64,000 nucleotides of DNA. Origin: Haliclystus octoradiatus. Taxonomy: Eukaryota; Cnidaria; Staurozoa; Stauromedusae; Haliclystidae. Position numbers and translations under genes: made by a program. Below the pieces are notes generated by a model. That model saw only the letters and a list, made by a program, of their open reading frames with translations. It did not search any database and was not told where the DNA came from. Below, piece after piece: positions 1 to 13,100 of this stretch; within the stretch, counting starts at the first letter, position 1, and each line of letters begins with the position of its first letter. Location: the NCBI GenBank assembly GCA_916610825.1, contig OU744448.1:14383936-14447935 (forward strand), in the 5' to 3' direction.

Positions 1-376
1 CAGAGCCTTTTATTTGAAAACATGATGATAATAACTAACAAAGATGACAATGACACAAATTTAAAAATACTGTAAATCAATCAAACAGTTCCATTGATCG
101 ATGATATAACTACGTAGAAAACTGGAGGGGTAGATCAAACAAAATATCAATAATATTCAAATGTCCAACTCCAAACTCAAAAAAGTTTTTAAACATCATT
201 GCAAAATAGTTGTTGCTATATTCACTAATCCTAAATTCATCTCTCAGAACGATGTATTCCAACGCGGTACACTCGTTTACAGGAAAGCAGAATACAATAG
301 ACCTTGTTATATTTTTCTGTAAATTTCTTTCCGTTTTCCGTAAATCAGACGTGTCCAAACTAATCAGACGTGTCGT
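1..376. other. Left edge, no gene recognised
   Basis: AT-rich sequence with no coding exon or repeat I can name. The first exon of the PGRMC-like gene that ends at 6,537 must lie upstream; I looked for its membrane-anchor exon here and did not find it. Confidence 0.5.
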
Positions 377-600
377 GTGGCCTTGGTGTAGTGGTTAGAG
401 CGTTGGACCACGGCCCGCAGGGTCTCAGGTTCAATCCCTGGCCGGAGCACTATAGGTTGGCGTCAGGAAGGGCATCCGGCTATAAACGCACACAAGCTTC
501 AAAGTACTAACCAATTTAACCAACCACCCCGGTGAAAAAAAGCTGCAAGCTTACCCGGTTTGTGGATAAATGATAAATCCAAAAAAAAAATATATATATA
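377..600 (+). repeat. tRNA-derived SINE, copy 1
   Basis: The head looks like a tRNA gene: an A-box-like segment TGGTGTAGTGGTTAGAGCG near 384 and a B-box-like GGTTCAATCCC near 429. It is followed by a non-tRNA body (GGCGTCAGGAAGGGCATCC, from about 458), a CCCCGGTGAAAAA stretch and an A-rich then TA-rich tail at 578-600. That is the layout of a Pol III-transcribed tRNA-derived SINE. An older copy of the same family lies on the minus strand at 46,970-47,170 and shares both head and body. Confidence 0.8.
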
Positions 601-3600
601 TTAAATATAGGCAGGTTGTCTGCCGGAGCAAAACTGCAAGTCAATGACATGTGAAATTGTTAGCAAGCGAAAAAGTTACATGAAATGATCGCGCATGTAC
701 ATTCAACCTTTGATTCCACTCAACGGAGGCATTTAATAAATACATAGAAGGTAAAGAATCCCGTGATTGGAATATTAAAAATAAAATGGGCCATTAAAGA
801 AACGCACACGCACATTGAATGATATTTATAAGTAAAAATAAAGAAGATTATTAAGGTAGAAACTCCAACCTGCAGAGAGATCAAAGCTTGAGGATCCATG
901 TCTTAACAAAAAAATTCCTCAAAGCCACGCCCTCCAAAGCCTTTTTGAAATTTTCAACTATTTCTCTCGGATTCATATTCGTATAAAATTTATTATTAAG
1001 CCCACAGTCGAAAGGCAAATGGTCCAAACCAAGCACGTATGCAAATTGCCAATAATTCAAGATTGAAGTTTAAAACAGTTTTAAGCCCAAAAACAGAAAT
1101 AAACAATGCAAATAAATCAGAGTGACGATAAACCAAGCAAATCGGACGTTTAAGCTGTAGCATCAGTTCTATTAACACAATACACAATACAAGGCACGAA
1201 AAATACAAAACAAACATCGCTCACCTTCCGTGAAAGTTGGCAAACCATAAACTGACAGCCAGTCAATGATGCAAATTGAAAGCCAACTTGATAAAGTCTT
1301 CAGTACAGCTCTTTGTAAAACAAGCAAATAAAATCTTTCAAACTAATAAACAGCAACACTTCTACACCTGTCAAAACAAGTCTCTTTTGCCTCAAGGGCA
1401 ACCAGTGTATTTCATCAAAGTTTTTAAGAAAATGTTTTTAGTAGTCAGAACTAATATGATGACATATGTTGCTGCTTTAGGTAGAGAAAAGTTTGTTGAT
1501 GCTCTTCTGGGCCAAAATATTTCAACATAAAATCAGAGATACAATTCTATATATTTCCATGAATCAAACAAAGTTGCCAAAAGTGAATGTGATTGTGTTT
1601 ATAGTAAAAAGAAACGATTTAAGGTAAATAGAAGAAAGGCGATTCGAGTAATAATGTAGTAAACACCACTTGTGACTTTGATAATCTATCTAAACAGTTC
1701 ACACATACAATTGAACAAAATGTTGTGGAGATTGGGGCTGAGAGCTGAAGAGGAACTGGCATAGTTATGGCATAGAAGAATTGATTGGAATGATGACGTT
1801 CTCAGCATCAATGGTGCATAGCCGTAGCTATGGTAATTGATCAGGGGAGAACCCTTATTTTCCTAGTTTATGGTTTGGAGCCGCAAAAGAAAGCTATTTA
1901 AAAGTTTTGTTTTATTTCGATACGAAAAGAGCAAACCAAAAATAGATTCAAAATTTCTACCATTACCGTAATGACTCAGCGATATAATGCTGTAGTAGTG
2001 TAGTTGCCGTCGGTACATCGTGATTGAATGATAAATTGTTATCCTAAAATTCAAGTAAAATAAAACAGCAATCAGAATAAAGAAAACCTCATGGTAGGCC
2101 TAGTCATTATGCTAGACAATAGTAGACAATATGGCCAACAATTGCAAATGGGCAGTTAGAAATGTGAAAAGTGCTGTGGCAATCAGGCAAGCCCAGTGCG
2201 TGTGAGAATCATCAAAAGGGGAAGTTGAAACTAATTTAAAAGCCATTTACACTGCAGCAAAATAGGCACAGTACTCATTAATTAACGCAAAGGTGTGAAG
2301 GTGTCAAGTGGTTTTGATCACAGGCCAAGCAATAGCACAGTCTAAACAGCGTTTTCAGATATTGTAAAGCGGCGCCGTGCCTAGGGCCTACTATTTTACG
2401 GGCCATGATCATTTCTTGAGGTAGTCTCGGCCTGCTCAAAAAATGGGCACCGTGCCATTTTGAACTAATTATGACGTCATTGTAGAAGTTGCGTCTCTTT
2501 ACAGTGAAATTCTGAGGTTTTCTGATGGAATCAGTCATATAATAAAGTTTAGCAATCTAGATGAGCATAGTAGGCTAACCATGTTTTGTTTCGTATTTCT
2601 GTAGAAAATTAATGTGGTGTAAGGTTTAAATATGCAAGTTTTTACTACGAGTGCGAAGCGAAAATGTGGATGTGTATGTTGTTACAGTCCAATACTACTA
2701 TAGTGTGGTAGCATGTACAGGATGTGAATGACTAACCCAGATGTATTTGAATTTTGCTTAGTCGAGATGAGAAGGTTGCAAAAATATAAATATTAGAATT
2801 GATGAAAACATTGTGATTTTTCGTTCAACAGAATCCTAAAAAGTTGTTTGACTTCATTGAATCTTAATTAATCGAATTTCACTGATAAAACCATGGAATA
2901 ATGAAAAACATATTATTTAGTTTGTAAGTTTTCAATGTCCTATGTTCAATATTTTTTCAATGTTCAACGATCATAGCCTAATTAGCACTTTTATTCTACT
3001 AAGTAGCAACTCAAACCATATATAAGTTGAACATTAATAATAATATAAAAGTTGTAATAATATTTTTGTAAAATCGAGCAGGCAATTCACCAAGCGCTGT
3101 CATGTTCTCCAAGTTTTATAAGTACATGGAATATGTGAACACAGCTTGAAGCAGACTAAAAGGCTTCGATATTTAGGATCAAACTCTTCTTACTTGAAAA
3201 GCATATAAATTGGGCAAGAACTTAATTTCATACTATTAAAATTATGAAATGCTATGGTAAAAGGTAGGCAATCAACAAAAGTCGATCGAAATGATGTTTA
3301 GTGCTTGTGGCTTGCTCGTGTCAAGCTGTGTTTGATATTTGGATTGTGTGACCACGCTTGGTGAATTGACAAACAAAAAAATAACTTGTAAACTTTCTTT
3401 TTCTCAAGCTTAAATAACGCTACATCCAGACATTAATTTTCTCTCAGCAAGATTTTGCCTAAAATACCCCCAACAGTGTATGCACCAACAATCACCTCCG
3501 CGATGTATTGATAACAACATATAAATATTTAATAAAGGGTTAACCACCTGATCAGAGCTTGTGATTTATACAATTCATTATTGTCCTCAAACATTTCTTG

Positions 3601-4134
3601 TTTAATAAATACCAACCCCAAAACACGGCTACCGTAACCCTTTCATATAATAAACTAGCAATGAGTTACCTGCGTTGCTGAGTTTAATGTGGCCCGAGTT
3701 AGATTGGGGAAGATACCTTGAGAACAACGGTTTTCGTTGTGAATTTGGCGAAGGTGTTAACAAATACAATTAATCATCTGAATAATATACATTGGATCAT
3801 AATATCTTTTTGAAAACACAACTACAACAGTAATGACCTTCCTGCAAAATACCGAAAGCTATGAACTTGCAGCTTCAAATAAAAGGCTGTGCGATTGGAA
3901 AGAGCACGGCTGTGCGATTGGAAGGAGCACCTGCGATTTCACTGAGCGTCATGATTGATTGGGGAGATCCCTCGTAAACAATAGCAGCAATGACGTAAGG
4001 CCGCAAAATGAAAAGATACATTTTGTTTCGATACAAAAAGTACAAAACGAAAATGAAATAGCAAGCCAAATGAAAACACAGATCAAAATTCATAACACAG
4101 TGATTCAAATGATACAACTTTCAAACATTTTGAT

Positions 4135-4168
<34 letters not shown>

Positions 4169-4756
4169 TTTATATAGCGCTTATAGCGTTATGTTCTAAG
4201 CGCTTCACAATTTGTAATAATACTAACCAAAAATAAGAAGGTAAAATTAACTAATTTAAGAACAAAATCTAAATGCAAAATAGATATGTTTTTAATTTAC
4301 TCTTGAATATACGTAATGATTTACAATCTTGCAAGTCTTTCGATATATTGTTCCATAAAGTTGGAGCAGCCACAGAATAAGGAAATTAATCTCATGATTA
4401 GGGTACATATGTTTGAAGCGACTCTCTTTTATATGTTAAGATAAACAAATAATTTGTTTATACAGAAGCTGATTTAGTATATTTTCTCCTAAAAATTGTC
4501 AGACATTTTTGGATGACAAATCAAATTAATGAATTGAATTTAAACTGAAAAAAACAATCATGAGAATTCAAAAATCGATGAAGTTCATGTGAACAATGTT
4601 AATCAATATTCACATGCTTGACCAAGGAACCATCGAAACAGAGAATGTTAAAGATTGAAAATCAAAGAAACATGGCAAAAAGTTGAACAAATTATCTGGA
4701 TTATGGCTTGATATTTTATAATATTAATAATTATTATTATGCCCTAATTTCTATAG
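601..4756. other. Intergenic or first intron upstream of PGRMC exons
   Basis: No supported exon. An 84-codon ORF at 1,276-1,530 resembles nothing I know. An (AAT)n microsatellite at 4,135-4,167 runs directly into TTTATATAGCGCTTATAGCG, with an inverted AAGCGCTTCACAA about 25 bp on. I recognise this as a widespread marine-invertebrate repeat end but cannot give its full extent. Confidence 0.4.
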
Positions 4757-6537
4757 GTGAACCATATGGTATATTTGCTGGTCGTGATGCTAGTAGAGGC
4801 TTAGCAATGTTTTCATTAGATGCAAGTGCTCTCAAAGATGAATATGATGATTTATCTGATTTAAATGCCATGCAGGTGAGAACAATTATACTCTTCTTAT
4901 AGTGACTATTCTAAACAATCGCACAGTTCTATGTAAAATCAATTTATATTAAAAAAAATTAAGAAAGGTGCAGTCAAACTAACAAATTCCTCGGGTAGAG
5001 CAGGTGACTGCATTGGCAGTGGTAGGCCTACCAATTCCCAACAGGAGCCTGATCCAATTGTTAAATGATCATGTTGTAGTGATCATTGTTGAAGGCTATC
5101 TGAGAACAATTTCTACGAGAGCGTATCTTCGTTTGGTCCATCAGATGTGTTTATTAAAGCGTCTCCTTGTGAAATTAATCCCAAATCGACGTAGAAATCA
5201 TATACAGTAACTATGTTAGTATTGCAACAAACCATTGCAAAAAGAGTAGATATTTGATAAATTAGACCATGCTTTGAAATGTCCTGGAATAATAAATATG
5301 TCTTCATCTATACTTTTCAAATCAAAACCCATACAAATAGTGTTGACTGCATAAAGTGATGAATTAGTAGGCCTACAGTGGCTCTAGTTACACAATGCAA
5401 ACTGCATTGGAGGATATCCATTCCGAACTCAAGTGCTATTTGAGATATAATATCATTTTGCTGTGTAAGATCAAAAATTGCAGTAACTGGTGTCAGGATA
5501 TTATAATAGAACCAAGATAGTCTAGCTCAGATTTGTGTTTTGAAGAGTTTTAAACAGGCCATAATATTATCTTACCTTTGAGAAAATCAACCAAACTAAA
5601 ACGTATTTAACATCCTCAAGCATTGAATAATTCAAATTTAAAAACAGCATCTTTGTCAGACATCAATAACATCCTCAAAAGTCTATCTTTGTTGACCCAA
5701 TATCGATCATTTCCAAACATTTTGATCACCTCTGCCACTGCAGAATCACTGAAAATTGGCCCTCAAAAGCTATTTTAAGATCATCTTGCTTTGATGCGAA
5801 AACATTTCAGGGGTCAGATTATCAATCATACAGAACCGGGTTTCATGATTTCATCTGAACCGCGCGAATAAATGTTTTACTTTTTACAAGAAACTTTGTA
5901 CTTTTGAGGATGTTATTGATGTCTGACAAAGATGTGTTTTTAAATTTGAATTATTCAATACTTGAGGATGTTAAATACATTTTATTTGGTTGATTTTCAC
6001 AAAGGTAAGATGATATTACGGCCTGCTTAAAACTCTTTCAAACACAAATCTGAGTTAGACTATCTTGGTTCTATTATAAGATCTTGCTGGTATATTATTT
6101 AGCTTTACGCCATCTTTCCAGTTTGAGGTTCCAGCCCAAGTGAATGATTATTTTGACATTTATTTTTTGTTACCTTGCTGAAATTACAGTGTAACCCGCT
6201 TGCGTGAAAGTCAAAATTTCCAACGATTTTTATTCGATTTATCTGAATTTTCATTTACCAGTATCCAAAATTGTTTAACAAGGACTTATAGGGTTGCAAA
6301 GCCAGGTTGCAGTTAATTTAATAAACTGTGTAATTGATTCCTGATGATGCTGATATGATATGGTTTCATTGTTGTCTTAATTCCTAGTTGGACTCTTTGA
6401 AAGAATGGGAAATTCAATTCACTGAGAAATATGATTACGTTGGTAAGCTTTTAAAGCCGGGTGAGAACCCCACTCAAGAATCTGAAACAGAAGATGAAGA
6501 TAATATTAAAACAACACAAGACAAGAAACAAGATTAA
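4757..6537 (+). CDS. Membrane-associated progesterone receptor component (PGRMC1/2-like), last two exons
   Basis: Two exons are visible: 4,757-4,875 (after TTTCTATAG, donor CAG|GTGAGA) and 6,388-6,537 (after TTCCTAG, stop TAA). Exon 1 carries [18 protein letters not shown] and [11 protein letters not shown], the highly conserved core of the cytochrome-b5-like haem-binding domain of PGRMC/MAPR proteins. Exon 2 carries [12 protein letters not shown] followed by an acidic tail ending DKKQD, matching the family C terminus. PGRMC proteins sit in the ER and other membranes by an N-terminal anchor, bind haem and support P450 and sterol metabolism. The N-terminal exon is not in view, so PGRMC1 versus PGRMC2 cannot be decided. 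The intron holds a large inverted repeat at 5,500-6,095. Confidence 0.92.
5500..6095. repeat. Foldback (inverted-repeat) element in PGRMC intron
   Basis: Arms of roughly 200 bp at about 5,500-5,695 and 5,905-6,095 are reverse complements with few mismatches. Both contain ATAGAACCAAGATAGTCTA and ATCAATAACATCCTC in mirrored order. The spacer holds its own related segment ending in GGGGTCAGATTATCAA. A diverged relative lies at 25,840-26,320 and a short piece near 26,990-27,030. It has no ORF; it is probably a non-autonomous DNA transposon of unknown superfamily. Confidence 0.7.
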
Positions 6538-7704
6538 CTAACATACCTACCTGCAGTCAAATGTCACATTGCAAATTTACTGTTGCTTAATGCTATGTTT
6601 GATGTTTGACTGTAGCTATAGTCAGGTTGTATATGTAGTCTATAATTGATTGACCTAGCTGTGCTAAGTCATTTCTTAATTGACCAAGGGTGTATATTAT
6701 CATATATTATCATGCCATTCCTTTTGTTGGGGGGTATAGTTTAACTTAGTTTAAATAGAGTAGTTCACATAATTATCTTGACTGTGGTAGAGTCTATTTA
6801 GAAACTGTTTCCTCTTAAGTACTTGATATGTAAATAGAATCACACAGCACACCATTTAAACCCATCCTCCAGTTGTTGTTGTTGTTGTTGTTGTTTTGTA
6901 TCATCATAATTCTTAATAGCTTTGATATGTGCTTATTTGCGAGCCAATCATGCTAGCATTTACAATTAAGGTATATACCTGCCATAAGAGATGCTGAAAT
7001 TGATCTGCAGTGTTGCAACTGGAATCAGTAAAGAACATTTACATCCACTGCTCTTGGTGAAAAGAGCCTCTAACTCATCTAGAAATAAGAAGAATGGTGA
7101 AGGTACCTTCTGTAGGACAACACGGTCTCAATCACAACTACTTGCAACTGTGAACGTAATAGTCAATTAGTCATCAATTTGGAATAAAATGAGAAGGGCA
7201 TCTTGGATAGGCAGTTAAAGTTAAACGCAAATATGGACTAGCATGCTTACCAACCCTAAGGTTTTTCATGAAACCATAAGGTATGAGAACTAAAGTGTGA
7301 AATTTTTGCCCAACAAGTTCCCTTGAGCTGGGGATATAATTTATGCATTGTGGAGACTGATAACTATGACATGTTTGACGAAGACTTGAAATTTGATGGC
7401 AATTGATGTTTTGTGATAGTGTGTGAATCAGTTGTCAGGGCTGGTATGCAGGCTAATATGTTACTGGCTTACAAGAAATATTACAAAATATCATTTGATA
7501 ATATTATTTGATACTTTTTAGGGAGCGACTAGATTTTTCACTATAGCCATTTATTGTCAAATTTATGACAATCTTTGGCAGCTCCAAATGTGCATAAATT
7601 TTTGAATTATGCAAGCATAAATCAAAAGTATCTAGTCACGTGATATGACTCACAACGAGACACATCAGCAAAGAGGCATTGTCAAAAACAGACATACATA
7701 AAAG
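6538..7704. other. PGRMC 3' region and AKAP17A upstream region
   Basis: This is the 3' UTR and spacer between two same-strand genes. It holds a (GTT)n microsatellite at about 6,872-6,896. No exon is recognised. The sequence just before 7,705 would carry the AKAP17A 5' UTR. Confidence 0.5.
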
Positions 7705-9162
7705 ATGGCGGTGGACGATAGCACATCTGAGATATTTGCTTTCGATTCAGAAGCAACAAAACTATATGTACATTCTGGGTTATATCTTAAACCAATATCG
7801 AAATTAAAAATCGTTGTCACTCTTCCAGAGATGAAAGTACCAGGATTGACTATATCTAACTGGGAAGTTATGGAGAAACTCAAGTCGTGTGTTGCACCGG
7901 ATATTTTCTCCCTTGTAAAAGTACAGAAATCATCTCTTGAAACAATTCATTTCGATGCAGAAACTGAAACAAAGTCACTTCTTGGTAAATTCATTTCCAA
8001 GTTGAATGGAAATCATATCAAGCTATCTGGTATGTCAGAACCTTTGAAGATAAAAGCGTCACAACAGAAAGTCATGTACCCTAAGAAACACGACTGGAAT
8101 TCCTACTTTCGAGATGCTACTGGAATCAACGAATGCGTTCCTGGTGAACGGCCTGATACAATTCATTTGACAAACTTACCAACAAAATGGTTTGTTGAAA
8201 AGACAGATGACTCTGATGCGTTTTCTAAAATTATCAAAAGCATATTCGAACAATTTGGAGAAATAAGATATATTGACATTCCCTGTTGCGATCCTTACCG
8301 TTGTCGCATGAGACAAAGTTGCCCAAATGCAAATCAAGATGGTTTCAAGACATTCTCATTCGGATCTAATTTGCATTTTGATGTTTATATTCAATTCAAA
8401 GAGTACACAGGATTTGTTAAGGCAATGGAAGCATTCCGCGGTATGAAATTAATGAAGATCATGGATGATGATGTTACCATAGCAACTGCCAGTATTGGTG
8501 TAGATTTCGATAGAAGTTCACATTTGAGTGCCAAAAGTATGAGACTGCGAGATGATGAGCGGAAGCGATTGATTGTGCACGACCGCCAAATGGAAGAGGA
8601 ACAATTGAAAAAAGAGTTTGAAGCATTAGAGGAGAAAAAACGCTTGAAAGAGGCAAAGCTTCAAAGAGAAATAGAAGAAGCAAGAGCAGTAGAAGAAAGG
8701 AAAAGTATAAAAGAAATGAGAAGGAAAAAAAGAGAAGAGAGACGATTATTAAAGCAGAAAATGGCTAAGAAAAGAAAACAAGAAGAATGTGAAAGGAAGT
8801 TATTTATTGAAGAAAAGGAGAAAATGATAAATGAGCAGAGAGAGAATGAGGCAGAAAATCTTATCAAAGTAATTCTATTACGTCTTTCAAAACGGAAAGA
8901 AAAAGAGGAAGAAGAAACACGGAAACGGAAAGCAGAATTAGAAATGCGAATTCAAATTGAAGAGAAAAAAAGAAAACTAGACTCAGAAAAAGAAAAAGAA
9001 CAGCAGAAAATACAGCAACGCCATATTGATTTAAATAGACAGGAACTTGAACTGAGAGAAAAATTATTATCAAAGTTACATGGGATTGAACAGAAACATT
9101 TACAAAAAGAAATAGATAATTCACACAAGAGGAAATCAAAACATCGCAAGAAAAAGCTATAA
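7705..9162 (+). CDS. AKAP17A: A-kinase anchor protein 17A (AKAP17A/XE7) orthologue, single exon
   Basis: A 485-residue uninterrupted ORF; the ATG at 7,705 sits in a good context (aaaagATGG). The N-terminal half contains stretches typical of AKAP17A: GLYLKPISKLKI (about 27-38), SNWEVMEKLK (about 52-61), PGERPDTIHLTNLP (about 149-162) and FGEIRYIDIP (about 191-200), then an RRM-like fold with FDVYIQFKEY (about 232). From about 280 to the end it is a long Glu/Lys/Arg-rich coiled coil closing in a basic KHRKKKL tail, a likely nuclear signal. In mammals the protein is in splicing speckles and binds PKA regulatory subunits; the anchoring helices cannot be assigned here. It is shorter than human (about 695 aa) and lacks the long RS-rich tail. 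No intron interrupts the coding region. Confidence 0.93.
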   Translation: MAVDDSTSEIFAFDSEATKLYVHSGLYLKPISKLKIVVTLPEMKVPGLTISNWEVMEKLKSCVAPDIFSLVKVQKSSLETIHFDAETETKSLLGKFISKLNGNHIKLSGMSEPLKIKASQQKVMYPKKHDWNSYFRDATGINECVPGERPDTIHLTNLPTKWFVEKTDDSDAFSKIIKSIFEQFGEIRYIDIPCCDPYRCRMRQSCPNANQDGFKTFSFGSNLHFDVYIQFKEYTGFVKAMEAFRGMKLMKIMDDDVTIATASIGVDFDRSSHLSAKSMRLRDDERKRLIVHDRQMEEEQLKKEFEALEEKKRLKEAKLQREIEEARAVEERKSIKEMRRKKREERRLLKQKMAKKRKQEECERKLFIEEKEKMINEQRENEAENLIKVILLRLSKRKEKEEEETRKRKAELEMRIQIEEKKRKLDSEKEKEQQKIQQRHIDLNRQELELREKLLSKLHGIEQKHLQKEIDNSHKRKSKHRKKKL

Positions 9163-10114
9163 ATATGTTTATTTATTATCTGTATATATAGAAATAGATT
9201 ATCACATCCAATGACAGAAAGGTCTTTCATTACAATTTAAATTCATTCATTAATTAAATAGGCTACACCTGGCTATGATTTCCTAGTGAATTCTGACTTG
9301 GGCATTGTCCCATTAATAGATGTTGTATGATTGCTAATGTTGATATTATTTTGGTAGAAAATATTTCATTTGATATTGATGCTGTTTTCACTTTGAGCAT
9401 TGACTAAAGTCAAAACCACACACCGAAAACAAAATAATGAGTAGAAGGATCTGAAATATGAAGAAAAATCATATTATTAACAACGGGTATTGCTCAGTTC
9501 CGCACAAATTAGAGGATTACAAATATAATTGAAGAATAAAAATGTAAATATAACTATGTGATTAAAAAATGGGATCCATTTGAAATATTATGTCTCAATT
9601 TTCCAATCACCTCCATTTTCTTTATATTATGAACCTGATTGAGTTACCACAATTTTAATGTAGAATCATTCAAAGGGAAAGCCATCCAATTAAGGCAATC
9701 AACCATATCATTGTTTAGCAATATTGTATATTTAACACTTTTAAGGCGCATGTGAAATGAACAAATTTTAACAAAGATTTAGGTAGCTAATGTTGAAAAT
9801 TATTTTTAAATTTGAACACATAGAAGTGGTAAACAGTTCAAAAATTGTTCATGAACAGTCATCACTGCACCATTTTGATTTAATATTAAAACAACTTCAT
9901 CGACATTGATGCACGTAGTAATGAACTCATGTCTAATTTGACTTCATCGTACTATAAAGCATTGTTTTCTTCATATTCCTCCTGAATCCAACTTGCATTA
10001 AGAATATTTGAATTGACATAATATGTGATTGACTCGTTTTTTGATCAGTGACTTCTCCTGTCTGACATTCCTGATGTTAAAAATTCCAGCTCTTACCTTA
10101 TGCCTATTCAATAT
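9163..10114. other. Convergent spacer between AKAP17A and VAMP7
   Basis: AT-rich sequence shared by the 3' ends of two genes pointing at each other. If the VAMP7 transcript splices at 10,174, a short last coding exon should lie here on the minus strand; I could not recognise one. Confidence 0.4.
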
Positions 10115-13100
10115 TCAGCTATATCTTTGAAGATCTATGAAATATACAGCTGCAGGCAAAAAATATATACTTACCAAGACAATGACCACTATGGCAACGA
10201 TTAGTTTAGCATTTTTCCACCACATTGCAGTTGCTAGATTACGACTTGATTTCTTGAACGTTAAACTCTTGAACATGAATAAATAATTATATGTTAGTAA
10301 ATGATATAAGAATATAAGTAAACCACAAGTAAAACACCTAAGTTAAATTTTATTCAATTTGTCTTTTGAAGTGAAAAGTCACAGAAACAATTGAATTTAA
10401 ATATCAAATAACCATTGGCCAATTGCAATGCCATTTCATATTCCTATATCGATACCTGTACTTCTATACTATATGTAAACGCAAAACTTTAATTAGCCTT
10501 TTGTACGTCTTGTAGAAAACGTTTGATTTGTGTAAAAATATATTGTCGCCAAGTCATTGTTTCATCAACTTTTGCGGTGAACTATTTATATGTTAATGTT
10601 TGCACGTTGGTGTTAATTGCTTTATTCGTATGATTGTCGTTTATTGTCGTTGTATTATTCTCGTCGCTGCACCGAATTGATGACGCAGTTGAAATTAAAT
10701 TCGTAAAATACCGTTCATTTCTTACTATTTTACGGAGAATAAAAGAATTTAAAGTATTTTATTCAAAGGAAAGATTTATTTGTTATTATTGCTGGAGTTA
10801 TAAAGGAATTTATCGTGGAATTTGTTATCAAGGAAGTGTGGAAATACAATATTATTATGTCGATCCACCGCTTGAATCGTAGGCCTATGCTTGGATTATT
10901 TACATGACGAAGTTATATCGAAGCAATATAAGGTCGTATAAACTTATTTCTTTATATATTAATAATTAATACCTAATGTGTAAATATCTTTGATTTACTA
11001 AATAAAAACTCGTTACTGTTTTAAATTATTGACCTTTCTATTTGTTTACCATTTTGTTACCACTGATCGAGAACTAATTAATTGCTACTAAAATTATCAG
11101 ATTCATAGCACAACATAATGAAGCCGTTTAAAATATTGGTCCGTCGAACCGGAGTAGTGATTATCTCGTTGGTGTAATTATTGGTTTAGTTTAGTAATTG
11201 TTAATATTTTATTAACTTATTTTTATTTAATAAATTCATTTGCAACTGTATTTAGCAATAAATAATGTCGATATCTAGTGACTCTTTAAACAAAGCCTTT
11301 GTAGAAGTGTCTGGACGCCAAACTAGTGCTCGATCTAAATTAACTAGATCTCGAAATGTTTGTGTTGGTTTGGTTCTTGTGGATGCTGTCCTTTATCTTA
11401 GTGATACTCATCAGCAATTTCTGGACATTGTAGGCTCAACAGTATCCACCACAGGTGAAGAAGAAAAGCATGGGAAATATATGGAAAGTGCAAAAGAAAC
11501 TATTGCAATGATTGATGGTAATTCCAATCGTCCAGTTCAACAGCACTCTCAAAAGATGTCACCACAGCAAGCTTACTAGCAAGTTGAACAACAACCACAA
11601 CATATACCTCAACAGACAAGTCAGCACACAGCTCAACGTACAAGGGCACCAGTACAAATATAAAATGCGTCTGACACCTCAAGCTTAAGTCATACTGCAA
11701 GTTCATCATCCTCATCTACAAGCAGAATATCAACAGCACGTCAGAAAAAGGAAAGGCTACTATTGAAAAAACAGCATGTTGAAAGGGAACGACAGAGGCA
11801 GCTTCAAGAAGCAAAGCTCGCACAACAGCGACTTGACGATGAAATCGAGTTTGCAGAACTAGAAGAGCAACAGGCAAAGGAGACTGACGACGAATCATTG
11901 CAAACGAGACTACATGATTTCAATGATGATGACCTCACCGTGAAGCAACATCGTAGTCAAGGCAAAAAAGATGATACTGATGACGTCACTGTTAAATCAT
12001 CTAGAGATAAAACGGTAGAGCAACATGATAGTTGGATAGAGGGCATTAACGACAATACAAATTTGCACAGAAATGCTCCTTTCACGCAGCAAGCTCAATT
12101 ATCTCATTATATGCTGCGACAACCTTTGATAGGATTAACCATCGAAAAATTCAATGGAGATCCAATAAACTGGCCACGATTTATTGGAATGTTTCGGTCA
12201 ATGGTACTTGAATCAACATTGACGAATGATCAAAAAATGGCATATTTGCAGGAATCTGTGACGGATGTTGCCAAGAATTGTCTGGTTTTTTAACCTACGG
12301 AGCAAGCTACACCAAAGCATTAGCTCATCTGAAAATTAGCAATTTTGAAAAGGCAATTTGGCAAACCAAGACTTGTTGCTAAGGCTTATATCGAAGCGGT
12401 AATTGCAGCAGCACCTGTAAATGCCACTGATACTTCGGGATTACAAAGATTTTCAGCGTCTTTAACTGGTCTTGTAACTACACTTAGTAATCTTGGATAT
12501 CATTCAGACCTAACTTCCGTTGCAAACATAGAACTGATGGCTAAAAGGCTACCATATTCAATTTTGAACAGATGGGGTGAAGAGATTGTTCGGTTAGAAG
12601 AAAGAGACGTTAATCCTAGTCTGACAGACCTCGACAAATGGCTGAAAAGAAAGGTAGATGGAGCAAGGGCAGTAAGCTCATTGAAGAAGAATTCGCAACT
12701 TCCAGACAGCACAAAGATACGCTCCACATTTGAATCCGGTCAACCAAAAAGAACAACAACATTGGCTACTGCAACTGAAGATAACAAAACTAAAGAACTG
12801 TGTAATCTGTGCAAAGCTTCAATTCACCGTATATATGATTGTGTTTAAACAAAAGGCATTAGAGGAAAGATCTTTGTATTGCAAGGAATCCATGTTGTGT
12901 TACAGATGCCTGCAGAAAGGACATCAATCAAAAAACTGCAAGTCAACTAAGCCCTGCAGTAAAGGTGATTGCAAAAAAATTCCATCACCCCCTTCTCCAT
13001 GGAGCAGAAAGAGAAGTCAACAACGTAGTTGCAGTTGCACAGACTAATGCCACCCATGGTATCAATATGAATAACCTTAATCAAGTAGCTCTTCAAGTTG

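Noticed and set aside
1276-1530. 84-codon ORF as a small gene
   Set aside because: No homology I recognise, no splice or promoter context, and AT-rich like its surroundings.
10634-10882. 82-codon ORF also present at 16,808-17,056
   Set aside because: Both lie in the two LTRs of one element and are copies by origin; repetition is not evidence of coding.
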